Part shown: one piece after another, positions 5,918-14,876 of the stretch
Position numbering within the stretch: the stretch's first letter is position 1
Layout of the letters: the number at the start of each line of letters is the position of its first letter
Source: Timaviella sp038204505
GTDB lineage: Bacteria; Cyanobacteriota; Cyanobacteriia; Elainellales; Elainellaceae
Direction: 5' to 3'
NCBI GenBank assembly: GCA_038204505.1
Contig: JBBRCV010000108.1
Coordinates: forward strand, 1 to 18,067
Length of the DNA stretch: 18,067 nt
Translations under genes and position numbers: made by a program
The notes under the pieces: generated by a model
Databases searched by the model: none
Told to the model about the DNA's origin: nothing
The model's input: only the letters and a program-made list of their open reading frames with translations

Positions 5918-7360
5918 TTATCCCAACAGAATGGGCAGCAAGACTCCTAGCCCTAACGAGAAGAGCCACAGCGCGGGAGCAGGTGTTCCGACGGGGCGAC
6001 GACGGTGAGCTTCGCGGGCGGCAATGCGGGGATCGAGCAACAGCCAACTGGCATGGCGACGTTCTAAGAAGAGAAAGGCGATCGCCGTTGCTGCACCGTA
6101 GATTAAGTGTCCAATCAGAGCAGGCAGCAGCGCGTCAGCCGCCTCAACTGTCCATGTGACAGAACCGCTGAGTAGAAGGGGCATCAACGTTAGTGGACCA
6201 ATAAACCACCAGATTAGACCGTAGACTAATCCCCAAGCGATACCCGACCCAAAATTTGGGGCTTCCCGCTGAAACAAAAGCCCGTAGCTCATGCCCACCA
6301 GCGTACTGATCATCATGTGAACAATGAAGCCAAGTACCGAGGATGTGCCACCGACTAGAGTCGCCATCATGGGTAAGATACCGATCGCCAGCATCACCAG
6401 GCTAAACAGCAAGCCACCGGCTAGACTAGCAACTGCTCCCCATCCTAGCGAGTATAAGGTGCGAGAACCTGGTCCTTCGGGTTCGCGGTTAATGGGGTCA
6501 GATTCCGTAAAGAAGCTAACCCAAAGTCGATCGACAACCGCATAGATCAAACCGACAATTAGACCGTAAATAATATGACCCACTAGCGAACTAAATAGGA
6601 TTCTGCCTTGCTGGTATGACCAATCTAATGGTTGTCCTAACCAAAGGGGCAGAAGGGTTAGCGGTCCTAAAAACCACCACAGCATACCGTAGACTAATCC
6701 CCAACCGAGACTAGAGCCATAGCCACGAATATCGCGCTGGAACAGAACGCCAAAACTGACTCCAATCACCATGGCAATCAGGAAATGCAAGGTCACACCC
6801 ACTATGCGGAACTGGGAGTTGACGAGTCCAGCAACGAGCGAGAAAAAGTTAACCTGCTCCATCCATTTACCAAATGCCCAACCGCCTAAGATGCCAGCCA
6901 GCCCTCCGCCCACGATCGCTCGTGGCAGATTAAAGGGTATCAGTCCTGGCTGAGGCTGAAAACGACCCCAGATTCCTAGCCCTAAGCCCAGCGGTAGCCC
7001 AAAGCAGAGGATAGAGGCAACGAGTTCGGGAAAGCGATCGCGGGCGGTATCCAGCATTCCCATCTCTGGTGCGCCTGCGACCATCACTGACAGGATGCCA
7101 ACTGGCAGTGCCAACCAGAGCAGGAAAGCGTAGCCTAGACCCCAAACTAAACCTGCGCCTGGAGTAATGGCACGGGGTGCAGCGAGTAGAGCAAAAAACA
7201 AACCATATAGTCCACCCAGCAGCACACCTGCGGTGATGGACACGGGCATGAGCGCCCCGTACTGGGCACCCCCCAACGCACCAACCAGAACGGATAAAGC
7301 GATCGCCGTCAGCAGTTGAGAACGTCTGACCTGCGGTTGTGCAGAGAAGTCATTAGCCAT
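5918..7360 (-). CDS. Multi-pass membrane protein built of three internal repeats, function unknown
   Basis: The 480-residue product is mostly hydrophobic, with about 10-12 membrane segments. Two strong repeats are visible. Residues 199-280 (FGVLFQRDIRGYGSSLGWG, then LVYGMLWWFLGPLTLLPL, then LVGHIIYG) match 356-436 (YGLLFQREAPNFGSGIAWG, LVYGLIWWFIGPLTLMPL, LIGHLIYG). A weaker third copy lies at about 50-131 (YGLFFALLAA...WGLGYAFLLWLALP...FPELVASI). The loop at 281-300 is hydrophilic, and a basic stretch (REAHRRRP) precedes the last helix. The start at 7360 lies 16 bp after the NDH-2 gene, whose own N-terminal domain resembles these repeats, so the two proteins probably work together in the membrane. 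Transport or anchoring of a redox complex is possible; no function is known to me. Confidence 0.85.
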   Translation of the reverse strand: MANDFSAQPQVRRSQLLTAIALSVLVGALGGAQYGALMPVSITAGVLLGGLYGLFFALLAAPRAITPGAGLVWGLGYAFLLWLALPVGILSVMVAGAPEMGMLDTARDRFPELVASILCFGLPLGLGLGIWGRFQPQPGLIPFNLPRAIVGGGLAGILGGWAFGKWMEQVNFFSLVAGLVNSQFRIVGVTLHFLIAMVIGVSFGVLFQRDIRGYGSSLGWGLVYGMLWWFLGPLTLLPLWLGQPLDWSYQQGRILFSSLVGHIIYGLIVGLIYAVVDRLWVSFFTESDPINREPEGPGSRTLYSLGWGAVASLAGGLLFSLVMLAIGILPMMATLVGGTSSVLGFIVHMMISTLVGMSYGLLFQREAPNFGSGIAWGLVYGLIWWFIGPLTLMPLLLSGSVTWTVEAADALLPALIGHLIYGAATAIAFLFLERRHASWLLLDPRIAAREAHRRRPVGTPAPALWLFSLGLGVLLPILLG

Positions 7361-7376
7361 TTGTTATACCGCCCTG

Positions 7377-9098
7377 CTAGTTGAGATCGATCGTCTGGAC
7401 AATGTCACGCGGGAAGAAAAGCTCAATGATCCAATCGGTTAGCACTCGGATTTTGCGCTCCAGACCTGGAAGCTTAGATAGATAAAGTCCGCGCCACATC
7501 AGCCAGGCAATTAAACCGGAGAAACGCACCGATCGATCTCTGGCAAACGGCAGCGTTACCTCAGCACAGGCGGTATGATGACCCACCAAGCACAGTGTGC
7601 CTAATGAGTCAAAGTGGAAAGACTTGAGCGGTTTTCCCTTGAGGCTGGCGTACAGGTTATGCGCCAATATCTCACCCTCACGCAGAGCAAATTGGGCGGT
7701 CGGGGGGCAGGGTTTGCCCGTCTTTGCATCCATGATTGAAGCGCAATCTCCCACTGCCCAGACACCAGGATGACCCAGAACAGACAGCGTACTGTCTACA
7801 ACGATCGCACCGCGCGCGTCTAGCTCGATCGGCAGCGTCTTCAGCAGTGGATTGGGCGTTGTCCCGGCTGTCCAGACCAGCGTTTGAGCAGGAATTTCTT
7901 CCCCCGATTTTAAGACAACCATTCCTGGTCGAGCGTCTGCTAGACGCTGATTCAATTTGAACATAACGCCTCGTGCCGTCATGCGCTGAAGGGCATAAGC
8001 GGCTAAAGGTTCGCTCAACTCTGGCAGGATGCGATCGCGCGAGTGAACCACAATAATTTGGAGTTCTTCAGTCTGTAGATTGGGGTAATCAACCAAAATT
8101 CCACGAGCAAAATCATTCAAAGACCCGGCTAATTCCACACCTGCGAAGCCGCCTCCAGCAATTACAAACGTCAACATTTCGCGGCGTTTAATCGGGTCTA
8201 ACTCGCGATCGGCATGTTCAAATCGGTCAATCACACGGTTACGAATGCGAATGGCATCCAGCAAGGTCTTGAAGTCAAACGCGAGTTTCTGAACGTTCTC
8301 CATGCCTAGATAGTTAGTCACCGCACCTAAGGCTAAAACTAAGTGATCGTAGGTCAGCTCTAGAGCCGTAGAAGCCGCCTCGGCATTGGAGCGATCGTCC
8401 ATGGCTAGAATGACGCGACGCGCTGCCAGGTCAATTTGAGCGACACGCCCTCGCACCACTCGCGTTCGACGCAGGCTGCTCCGTAACGGAGTGCTGATGT
8501 GGGTTGGTTCTAAACTACTGCCCGCAACCTCTGACAGCATCGGCGTGAACAAAAGAGCGTTTGTATCGCTCACAAGCGTGAAGGCGATCGCCCGATCGGC
8601 ACCAAACAAACGCTCTAAAGCTGCCGCTGTGGTCACACCTGCAAAGCCACCTCCCAAAATTAGAATCTGTGTTGGGTTTTCGCCAGGCGGTTGAACTAAC
8701 GTGAATTCTGCTCCCAATCGCCAAAACGCTAAATCACTCAAAGCTTGAGTCACCAACCCCAGACTTGCGCCATACAACACCCAGCCCACTAGTTCAGGAA
8801 ACAGCATTCGCATTCCTACTGCTGTCCACTGGGGTAGTTGCCCCATCAGCAGCGGAAACACAATTATGCTAAGCAATCCCCAGAGCGGAATTCCCAGTGC
8901 TGCTGCGGTCATCAAGCTGTCGATGTAGGCAAGGGGAGTAGAAGCAAAGCCGATCGCATACCCTAGTCCTATCAGCATTCCTAACCCAATGCTGAGACCG
9001 CCACTGCCAATCGTTGTGACTAGGGCAACGCTGCTCACTAGTCCAGCCAACAAACCAATTAAACCGCGTCGTCGATATTTGTTCATGCAGCTTCCCAT
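7377..9098 (-). CDS. ndh: Type II NADH:quinone oxidoreductase (NDH-2) with extra N-terminal membrane domain
   Basis: NDH-2 moves electrons from NAD(P)H through FAD to quinone without pumping protons. The 573-residue product has the FAD-binding ILILGGGFAGVTTAAAL (145-161), the NADH-binding FVIAGGGFAGVELAGSL (311-327), the motif VWAVGDCASI (446-455), and a C-terminal amphipathic end (YLSKLPGLERKI...ELFFPRDIV) that binds the membrane. Typical members have 400-450 residues. Here residues 1-125 form about four extra membrane helices, ending LFPELVGWVLYGASLGL, similar to the repeats of the protein encoded next (5918-7360). The start is uncertain: Met5 (9086) has a weak GGGAAG before it, while Met1 (9098) has none. 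It is part of the minus-strand operon, after the RclC-like gene. Confidence 0.93.
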   Translation of the reverse strand: MGSCMNKYRRRGLIGLLAGLVSSVALVTTIGSGGLSIGLGMLIGLGYAIGFASTPLAYIDSLMTAAALGIPLWGLLSIIVFPLLMGQLPQWTAVGMRMLFPELVGWVLYGASLGLVTQALSDLAFWRLGAEFTLVQPPGENPTQILILGGGFAGVTTAAALERLFGADRAIAFTLVSDTNALLFTPMLSEVAGSSLEPTHISTPLRSSLRRTRVVRGRVAQIDLAARRVILAMDDRSNAEAASTALELTYDHLVLALGAVTNYLGMENVQKLAFDFKTLLDAIRIRNRVIDRFEHADRELDPIKRREMLTFVIAGGGFAGVELAGSLNDFARGILVDYPNLQTEELQIIVVHSRDRILPELSEPLAAYALQRMTARGVMFKLNQRLADARPGMVVLKSGEEIPAQTLVWTAGTTPNPLLKTLPIELDARGAIVVDSTLSVLGHPGVWAVGDCASIMDAKTGKPCPPTAQFALREGEILAHNLYASLKGKPLKSFHFDSLGTLCLVGHHTACAEVTLPFARDRSVRFSGLIAWLMWRGLYLSKLPGLERKIRVLTDWIIELFFPRDIVQTIDLN

Positions 9099-9151
9099 TC
9101 AGATCATTTTCGGACGTCTGCTGATTGCGGTGCAGGCGATCGGTGGTTGTG

Positions 9152-9193
9152 AACTGTTTGCCTCCAAATCAGCAATTTGGAGAGCAAACAGTT
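9152..9193 (-). other. Long stem-loop between the RclC-like and NDH-2 genes
   Basis: AACTGTTTGC (9152-9161) pairs with GCAAACAGTT (9184-9193), and CCAAAT (9164-9169) with ATTTGG (9175-9180). A small internal loop and the 5-nt apical loop CAGCA complete the hairpin. It lies in the 119-bp gap downstream of the RclC-like gene. No T-run follows on the minus strand, so it may be an mRNA processing or stabilising hairpin, or a weak terminator that lowers expression of the two downstream genes. Confidence 0.6.
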
Positions 9194-9217
9194 GACTCGT
9201 TCGCTGAAGGTGATTCT

Positions 9218-9733
9218 TTAAAGTGGATCGATACGTCGGTTGCCGTTGCCATTCCGACGACCATACATCGCTTGCAAAGATTCCCCTAACGACCACAGCC
9301 CTCCTCCCAAAATCAGGACGTCTTTCAGTAGAAACTGTCCCGGAATTGGAGACAAAGCCGGAAATCCTATAGTGGGTTCCCAGCCAGGGGTCGAAAAGAT
9401 AAAGCTCAGCGTTAGCAGAGAGGTGATGACTGCCATCGCACTGCCAAGGGTACAGGCGATCGGCGACCAGGGGCGTACTGCAATTAAGAAGGCAGTGATC
9501 AGTTCAATGATGCCGATCGCGTTTGAGGTTCCTTGAACTCTAAATGCACCCAGCATCCAACTCATAAATGGACTGTGAGCCACCAGTGGCTCAATGGCTT
9601 TGGCTTCAAAGGGCAGGAATTTCAGCAGTCCAATCCAGAGAAAGATCAGCACCAGTCCATACCGAATGATCAGCAGTCCTGCATTCTCAAATTTCCGACC
9701 TAACGCGATTCTGTCTTGTGTCGTAGTTGTCAT
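9218..9733 (-). CDS. DUF417 family membrane protein (RclC/YkgB-like)
   Basis: The 171-residue product has four likely membrane helices and the family's signatures: YGLVLIFLWIGLLKFLPFEA (about 25-44), IEPLVAHSPFMSWM, a Glu in IGIIELITAFLIA, and LSFIFSTPGWEP with GQFLLKDVLILGGGLWSLGE. In E. coli the relative RclC belongs to the rclABC operon, which responds to reactive chlorine species next to the flavoprotein RclA; its chemistry is not settled. Here too it stands beside flavin enzymes (GMC oxidoreductase upstream, NDH-2 downstream), which suggests a role in quinone or redox handling in the membrane. The start at 9733 has AGAGGAAG about 5 nt before it. The product ends in a short hydrophilic tail (GRRNGNGNRR). 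Confidence 0.85.
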   Translation of the reverse strand: MTTTTQDRIALGRKFENAGLLIIRYGLVLIFLWIGLLKFLPFEAKAIEPLVAHSPFMSWMLGAFRVQGTSNAIGIIELITAFLIAVRPWSPIACTLGSAMAVITSLLTLSFIFSTPGWEPTIGFPALSPIPGQFLLKDVLILGGGLWSLGESLQAMYGRRNGNGNRRIDPL

Positions 9734-9811
9734 CAGTCTTCCTCTTAGTTAGTTGAGTTGGTCATGGTCTTGATGTAAAACATCAATATTTGCCTACGCA
9801 TTGCTGCGTCG

Positions 9812-11380
9812 CTATTTCATTCGCTCCTGCAAGTGATCTCCGACTCGCAGCGCGTTGGCAATAATGGTCAGCGTTGGATTCACGCCTGAATTAGATGGAA
9901 AGAAACTGCCATCCACGACATAGAGATTGTCTACATCGTGAGTACGACAATTCAGATCCAGCACTGATGTCATTGGATCTTCGCCAAAGCGACAGGTGCC
10001 GCACTGATGCCCTACAGCTTGTAAGGGAATGCTGTTGCGGGGATAAATACCCATTGGGATGACGTAAGGCTGCATTGAGTGGTCGATCGCTTTCAATATC
10101 GTCATCCAACGTTGAGTGAGGCGATCGTGGGGTTTGGTATTGTTCGGTTTGTACTCCAGACACACCTTGTCGCCCATTAAACGCACGCGATTATCTGAAT
10201 GAGGCAAATCCTCGGATTGCAACCACCAACCCGTTGAATGGCTGGCAAGCCGCTCAAGCCCAAAACCGGGAACCAGCTTGGCGAGAGGCGCGAGTGCTGG
10301 GGGAGCTTCAGCCGGAATCATGTCTCCTAAAATATTGCCAGTATTTTGGATATGTCCCATTGGATAGGGAAAGCCTGACTCACCCCAATAGAAATCGTTG
10401 ACCGCGATCGTTTTTTGATAAACGGCTGGATTTGGCTTGGAATTGATTGCCAGGATTGCCGTTGCCAGATGCTTCATAAAGTTGCGCCCGACCTGACCGG
10501 AGCGATTGGCTAAGCCGCTGGGATGCTGATCATTGGCAGAGCGCAACAGCAGCAGTGCAGAGTTAATCGCGCCACATGCCACCACCACTACATCGCTTGT
10601 GAAAAGTTGCGATCGCCCTTCAATTTCCGCCTCTACTCCGGTAACTTCCCGTCCTGATGGACTGGTGTGTAAGCGCACAACTTTTGCTTTTGTCACTAAC
10701 GTGACATTCGTGTGTTGTTGAGCCGGACGCACCGCATTCACATCTGCATCAGCTTTGGCATGAATTAGACAGGGAAAGCCATCACATGTGTTGCAGCGAA
10801 TACAGGGACTGAGATCTGGATTTACCTCATCCAGCTTAATTCCCAGCGGCAGGTGAAACGGACGCAATCCTCGATGTTGAAAGCCGTCACAAATGTCTTG
10901 CATGCGCGGTTCATGACTAACCGGAGGATGGGGATAACCCTGACTCATCGGTGGCTCGATCGGGTCTTCACCCTGCAACCCATGAACGTTGTAGAGTTTT
11001 TCTGCTTCCGTATAGTACGGCTCGAAATCCTGATATTTCAGAGACCAATCGGGGGAAATGCCTTCATAGTGCGTGACGGCATCAAAGTCCTGCTCTCGCA
11101 TTCGCAGGAGTGCTGCCCCGTAAACCTTGGTGTTGCCCCCAACCCAATACCCCGTGCCTGGACGAAAGGGTTTACCCTCGACGTTGTACCACATCTCATC
11201 CGTGTGATAGCGCTCCTTCTGGTAAACCTCTTTGGCACTCCAATTTTCTTTTTCACGCGGCAAAAAACTCCCGCGCTCCAAAATTAGAATCTTCTTACCT
11301 GTAGGAGCAAGCTGATGGGCTAAAGTGCCTCCACCTGCACCTGTACCAATAATGATGACATCGTAATGTTGTGTGGTCAT
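9812..11380 (-). CDS. GMC family flavin oxidoreductase with four-cysteine cluster
   Basis: GMC enzymes oxidise alcohol groups of sugars, polyols or choline using FAD. The 522-residue product has the N-terminal FAD motif VIIIGTGAGGGTLAHQLA (8-25) with the ribose-binding ILERG. RPGTGYWVGGNTKVYGAALL follows, then the C-terminal catalytic pair, His458 (GHQCGTC) and Asn501 (SGVNPTLTIIANALR), 43 residues apart as in known GMC enzymes. An inserted segment near 193-204, CIRCNTCDGFPC, has four cysteines spaced 2-2-4, like an iron-sulphur or zinc ligand set. No signal peptide is visible, so it appears cytoplasmic or loosely membrane bound. AAGGAA precedes the start at 11380. It follows the aquaporin gene by 24 bp in the operon; the substrate is probably a sugar or polyol, by context. 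Confidence 0.92.
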   Translation of the reverse strand: MTTQHYDVIIIGTGAGGGTLAHQLAPTGKKILILERGSFLPREKENWSAKEVYQKERYHTDEMWYNVEGKPFRPGTGYWVGGNTKVYGAALLRMREQDFDAVTHYEGISPDWSLKYQDFEPYYTEAEKLYNVHGLQGEDPIEPPMSQGYPHPPVSHEPRMQDICDGFQHRGLRPFHLPLGIKLDEVNPDLSPCIRCNTCDGFPCLIHAKADADVNAVRPAQQHTNVTLVTKAKVVRLHTSPSGREVTGVEAEIEGRSQLFTSDVVVVACGAINSALLLLRSANDQHPSGLANRSGQVGRNFMKHLATAILAINSKPNPAVYQKTIAVNDFYWGESGFPYPMGHIQNTGNILGDMIPAEAPPALAPLAKLVPGFGLERLASHSTGWWLQSEDLPHSDNRVRLMGDKVCLEYKPNNTKPHDRLTQRWMTILKAIDHSMQPYVIPMGIYPRNSIPLQAVGHQCGTCRFGEDPMTSVLDLNCRTHDVDNLYVVDGSFFPSNSGVNPTLTIIANALRVGDHLQERMK

Positions 11381-11404
11381 AGATGAATTCCTTAGAAATA
11401 AACT

Positions 11405-12217
11405 CTATTGCAACAGCCGATCGCTCAAATCAAGCGCACTATTTCGTTTGTAATTGCAGCGGAAAATACAGCGTTTGTGATTATCGTGGTTGAGTTTGGC
11501 ACAATTAACAGCTTGCCGACCAAACAGGAACTGGTACAGTTCGGCGGCTGAAAACATGCCAATCACAGGAGCAAGCACATACGGCGGGAATGCCGTCCAA
11601 TTTTGTGCAGGAAAAGCGGAGGCAAAACTCCGGGCAGGATTCATACCAAATCCAGAGAGCGGTGCTTCCAGGAAGACATAGAGCATCACCAAACAGCCAG
11701 CAAACAATCCCGTGTAACGACTGAGTTTTTTGTTGTTGCTGGTTAGCAAAACTATCGTCATCATAATAAAGGCAACGACTAATTCACCTAGCAAAGCAGC
11801 AATCCAGCCAAACGTTCCTGGTACGGTGACGATATAGTTTATGGGAGGTTGAGTGAATGTATTCCGCAACAGTAGTATGACTAAATAAACGCCCGCCAAT
11901 CCTCCTAAGCATTGAAACAGAATGTAGAACAGGGCATCCTGACGTTTAACTTTGCCAAGACGGTAGAACGTGAGGGTAATTGCAGGGTTTGGGTGTGCGC
12001 CAGATTGTTTGCCCCAGGGAGAATAGATTAGGGCGATCGCTGTCAATCCTATTGCCATCCCAATTAAAAGTCGGCGTAGATCCCCACTAGAAATCGCTTG
12101 ATGAACAGGCGAGTTAGGATATTCAAACAAACAGGTAAACACGCCCGCCGAAATCATGAATATTCCCAGTTCTGCGGCTTCCATCAGATATTCTGGCAAA
12201 TGCTGTTTAAGCTCCAT
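11405..12217 (-). CDS. MIP family channel (aquaporin or glycerol facilitator)
   Basis: The product (270 residues) has six membrane helices and both signature loops: HPNPAITL (first NPA) and GFGMNPARSF (second NPA, with the Arg of the selectivity filter). It conducts water or a small neutral solute across the membrane; which one cannot be told. I place the start at 12217 (MELKQHLPEYLMEAAE), because GGGAGGT lies 4 nt before it. An in-frame ATG at 12247 would add ten residues but has no such site. With this start the gene overlaps the stop of the upstream glucosidase by 11 bp, indicating translational coupling. The C-terminal tail after the last helix, CAKLNHDNHKRCIFRCNYKR, has three cysteines and two histidines and could bind a metal. 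Confidence 0.9.
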   Translation of the reverse strand: MELKQHLPEYLMEAAELGIFMISAGVFTCLFEYPNSPVHQAISSGDLRRLLIGMAIGLTAIALIYSPWGKQSGAHPNPAITLTFYRLGKVKRQDALFYILFQCLGGLAGVYLVILLLRNTFTQPPINYIVTVPGTFGWIAALLGELVVAFIMMTIVLLTSNNKKLSRYTGLFAGCLVMLYVFLEAPLSGFGMNPARSFASAFPAQNWTAFPPYVLAPVIGMFSAAELYQFLFGRQAVNCAKLNHDNHKRCIFRCNYKRNSALDLSDRLLQ

Positions 12218-14876
12218 CTTGACCTCCCTGTGATCGGTGTTCGACATTCTGAAGAATCATCGCGGCGACTAATCCCGTCCACCCAGTTTGATGACTGGCT
12301 CCTAAACCCATTCCGTTGTCTCCATGAAAATATTCATGAAATAGAATGTAGTTGCGCCAGTGCGGATCAGACTGAAACATCTCTAATCCGCCATACACCG
12401 GACGGCGACCTTCACCATCCTGCTCAAAGACAGCCGATAAACGGTGAGATAGGGCGATCGCCACTTCTCGCAAGGTCATTTCTTGCCCAGAACCTGTCGG
12501 ACATTCCACCTTGAACTCATCCCCAAAGTATTGATGAAACTGATAGAGGGACTCAATAATCAGGTAATTCACGGGGAACCAGATTGGACCGCGCCAGTTA
12601 GAATTGCCGCCGAACAAACCTGTGGTTGATTCAGCGGGTTCATAGTGGACGTAGTAGCTGTCACCAGGACATTGCAGAATGTAGGGATGCTCTTGATGGT
12701 ACTTGGAGAGTGCTCGGATGCCGTGAGGACTAAAGAACTCATTCTCATCCAGCATTCGTTGCAAGATCCGTCGCAATTTCCCTCCATAAACGATCGCTAA
12801 CAACCGTCTAGCTCCCATGCCGGGTGTTTCCATGCAAGCCACATTTTTCTTCAGTTCAGGACGATTGTGAATGAACCACTCCATTCGCCGCTTGAACCCC
12901 GGAAAGCGTTGCAGCGTCTCTAATTCCAGGACTGTGACGGCAAATAGGGGAATTAACCCGACCATCGAGCGCACCTTCAGGGGCAACTGCCGACCATCTG
13001 GCATTCGCAGCGCGTCATAGTAGAATCCATCTTCGTTATCCCACAGGGCAATATCGGCATCGCCAATGCCATCGATCGCGTCAGCAATATACAGAAAATG
13101 TTCAAAAAATTTACTGGCAATATCTTCGTAAGAGTCATCTTCTTTTGCCAGCTCCAGCGCGATCGCCAGCATGTTCAAGCAATACATTCCCATCCAGCTT
13201 GTGCCATCTGCCTGATTTAGATAGCCGCCTGTGGGAAGTTCTTGGCTGCGATCGAACACTCCAATGTTATCCAGCCCCAAAAAGCCACCTTGAAAGACAT
13301 TCCTACCTTCCATATCTTTGCGATTGACCCACCAGGTAAAGTTGAGCAGCAGTTTGTGAAACACCCGCTGCAAAAACTGGCGATCGCTGCGTCCATAAAA
13401 CTTTTGCTCGATCTGATAAACGCGCAAAGCTGCCCACGCTTGTACCGGGGGATTGACATCACTAAATGCCCATTCGTAGGCAGGTAGTTGACCATTTGGC
13501 TGCATATACCATTCGCGGGTCAGGCGATCGAGTTGCAGTTTAGCAAAATCTGGATCAATCACTACCAGCGGGATCAGGTGAAATGCCAGATCCCAGGCAG
13601 CAAACCAGGGATACTCCCATTTGTCGGGCATCGAAAGAATGTCTTCGCTAAATAAATGACTCCACTCGCGGTTACGTCCGGTTTTCCGTTCGGGCGGTGG
13701 TGTCGGCTGTCCGGGATCACCCTTCAACCAATTCTCTACAACATAGTGGTAGTACTGCTTACTCCACAACAATCCGGCAAACGCCTGTCGCTGAATGTTG
13801 CGTTCGTCTGTTGACATTGGCAAGGGGCAAATCCGCTGATAAAACTCGTCTGCTTCCTGCTTGCGAGTCTGAAAGAGGCGATCGAATTCTGCACTAAACG
13901 GTTCAGCAATGGTTGGGGCATCGCTCAAGCGCAGGCGAATGGTTTTAGTTTCTCCAGGCGCAAACGACAATTGATAATGAGCCGAAAATTTTGTACCTAC
14001 GCGATCGGGATTGATGCTATCCTGCTGTCCCTGCACCACGTAATCATTGATCCCGTCTTTGACGTAAGGTGATTCATTGCTGGTGCCAAACAGCCGCTTG
14101 TAGTTTGTTTCGTTATTAGTAAAAAGAAGTTCTGAACCGCTTTCACAGTAGAGCCAACGTGTTCCCAATGTTGCATGAGCCGCTTCAATCACACTGAAAT
14201 TCGCATCATCAATAACTTTGATAAACGGTTTCTCAATTTCATCATTCCAATCCCAAATGTTACGAAACCAGAGGGTTGGCAGTAGATGAAGCGTGTGAGA
14301 TTCTGATCCTCGATTGGCGATCGTCACCTGAATTAAAACATCTTCTGGTGATGCCTTAGCGTATTCCACAAACACATCAAAGTAGCGATTTTCAGCGAAA
14401 ACTCCGGTATCAAGTAGCTCAAATTCTGGTTCAGATTTGCTTCTACGGCGATTTTCCTCTGCTAGTTGCGTGTAAGGAAAGGCTTGCTGAGGATACTTGT
14501 ATAAGCATTTCATGTAGGAATGGGTGGGAGTGCTGTCGAGATAGAAATAATACTCTTTAACATCCTCACCGTGATTGCCTTCTGTTCCAGTTAAGCCAAA
14601 TAATCGCTCTTTCAGAATGGGATCATTACCGTTCCAAAGTGCGATCGCAAAACACAACCGCTGACGACTGTCCGAGATCCCAGCAATACCGTCTTCGCCC
14701 CAACGATAGGTACGCGATCGTGCCTGATCGTGAGAAAAATAATCCCAGGCAGAGCCATAGGGACTGTAATCTTCTCGAACCGTACCCCATTGGCGCTCGC
14801 TCAGATACGGTCCCCAGCGCTTCCAGTAAGCAATACGTTCACGATCCTGCTGTAATCGAAGTTCTTCTGAAGTCAT
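12207..14876 (-). CDS. GH63-type glucosidase (bacterial MGH1/glucosidase family)
   Basis: The 889-residue product resembles bacterial members of glycoside hydrolase family 63, inverting enzymes that remove alpha-linked glucose. It starts RIAYWKRWGPYLSERQWGTV, followed by a beta-rich domain to about residue 330. An (alpha/alpha)6 barrel comes next, with DKWEYPWFAAWDLAFHLIPL (about 413-432), YEWAFSDVNPPVQAWAA (about 463-479), GTSWMGMYCLNML and, at the end, FHGDNGMGLGASHQTGWTG. The acidic residues in these motifs are the likely catalytic set. No signal peptide is seen, so it acts in the cytoplasm, perhaps on a compatible solute or a glucosylated storage sugar. It is the first gene of the long minus-strand operon and overlaps the aquaporin start. 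No strong ribosome site precedes 14876. Confidence 0.9.
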   Translation of the reverse strand: MTSEELRLQQDRERIAYWKRWGPYLSERQWGTVREDYSPYGSAWDYFSHDQARSRTYRWGEDGIAGISDSRQRLCFAIALWNGNDPILKERLFGLTGTEGNHGEDVKEYYFYLDSTPTHSYMKCLYKYPQQAFPYTQLAEENRRRSKSEPEFELLDTGVFAENRYFDVFVEYAKASPEDVLIQVTIANRGSESHTLHLLPTLWFRNIWDWNDEIEKPFIKVIDDANFSVIEAAHATLGTRWLYCESGSELLFTNNETNYKRLFGTSNESPYVKDGINDYVVQGQQDSINPDRVGTKFSAHYQLSFAPGETKTIRLRLSDAPTIAEPFSAEFDRLFQTRKQEADEFYQRICPLPMSTDERNIQRQAFAGLLWSKQYYHYVVENWLKGDPGQPTPPPERKTGRNREWSHLFSEDILSMPDKWEYPWFAAWDLAFHLIPLVVIDPDFAKLQLDRLTREWYMQPNGQLPAYEWAFSDVNPPVQAWAALRVYQIEQKFYGRSDRQFLQRVFHKLLLNFTWWVNRKDMEGRNVFQGGFLGLDNIGVFDRSQELPTGGYLNQADGTSWMGMYCLNMLAIALELAKEDDSYEDIASKFFEHFLYIADAIDGIGDADIALWDNEDGFYYDALRMPDGRQLPLKVRSMVGLIPLFAVTVLELETLQRFPGFKRRMEWFIHNRPELKKNVACMETPGMGARRLLAIVYGGKLRRILQRMLDENEFFSPHGIRALSKYHQEHPYILQCPGDSYYVHYEPAESTTGLFGGNSNWRGPIWFPVNYLIIESLYQFHQYFGDEFKVECPTGSGQEMTLREVAIALSHRLSAVFEQDGEGRRPVYGGLEMFQSDPHWRNYILFHEYFHGDNGMGLGASHQTGWTGLVAAMILQNVEHRSQGGQDGA

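Noticed and set aside
12218..12247. Upstream ATG of the aquaporin gene at 12247
   Set aside because: It lacks a ribosome site, while the ATG at 12217 has GGGAGGT 4 nt before it. The upstream start is not fully excluded.
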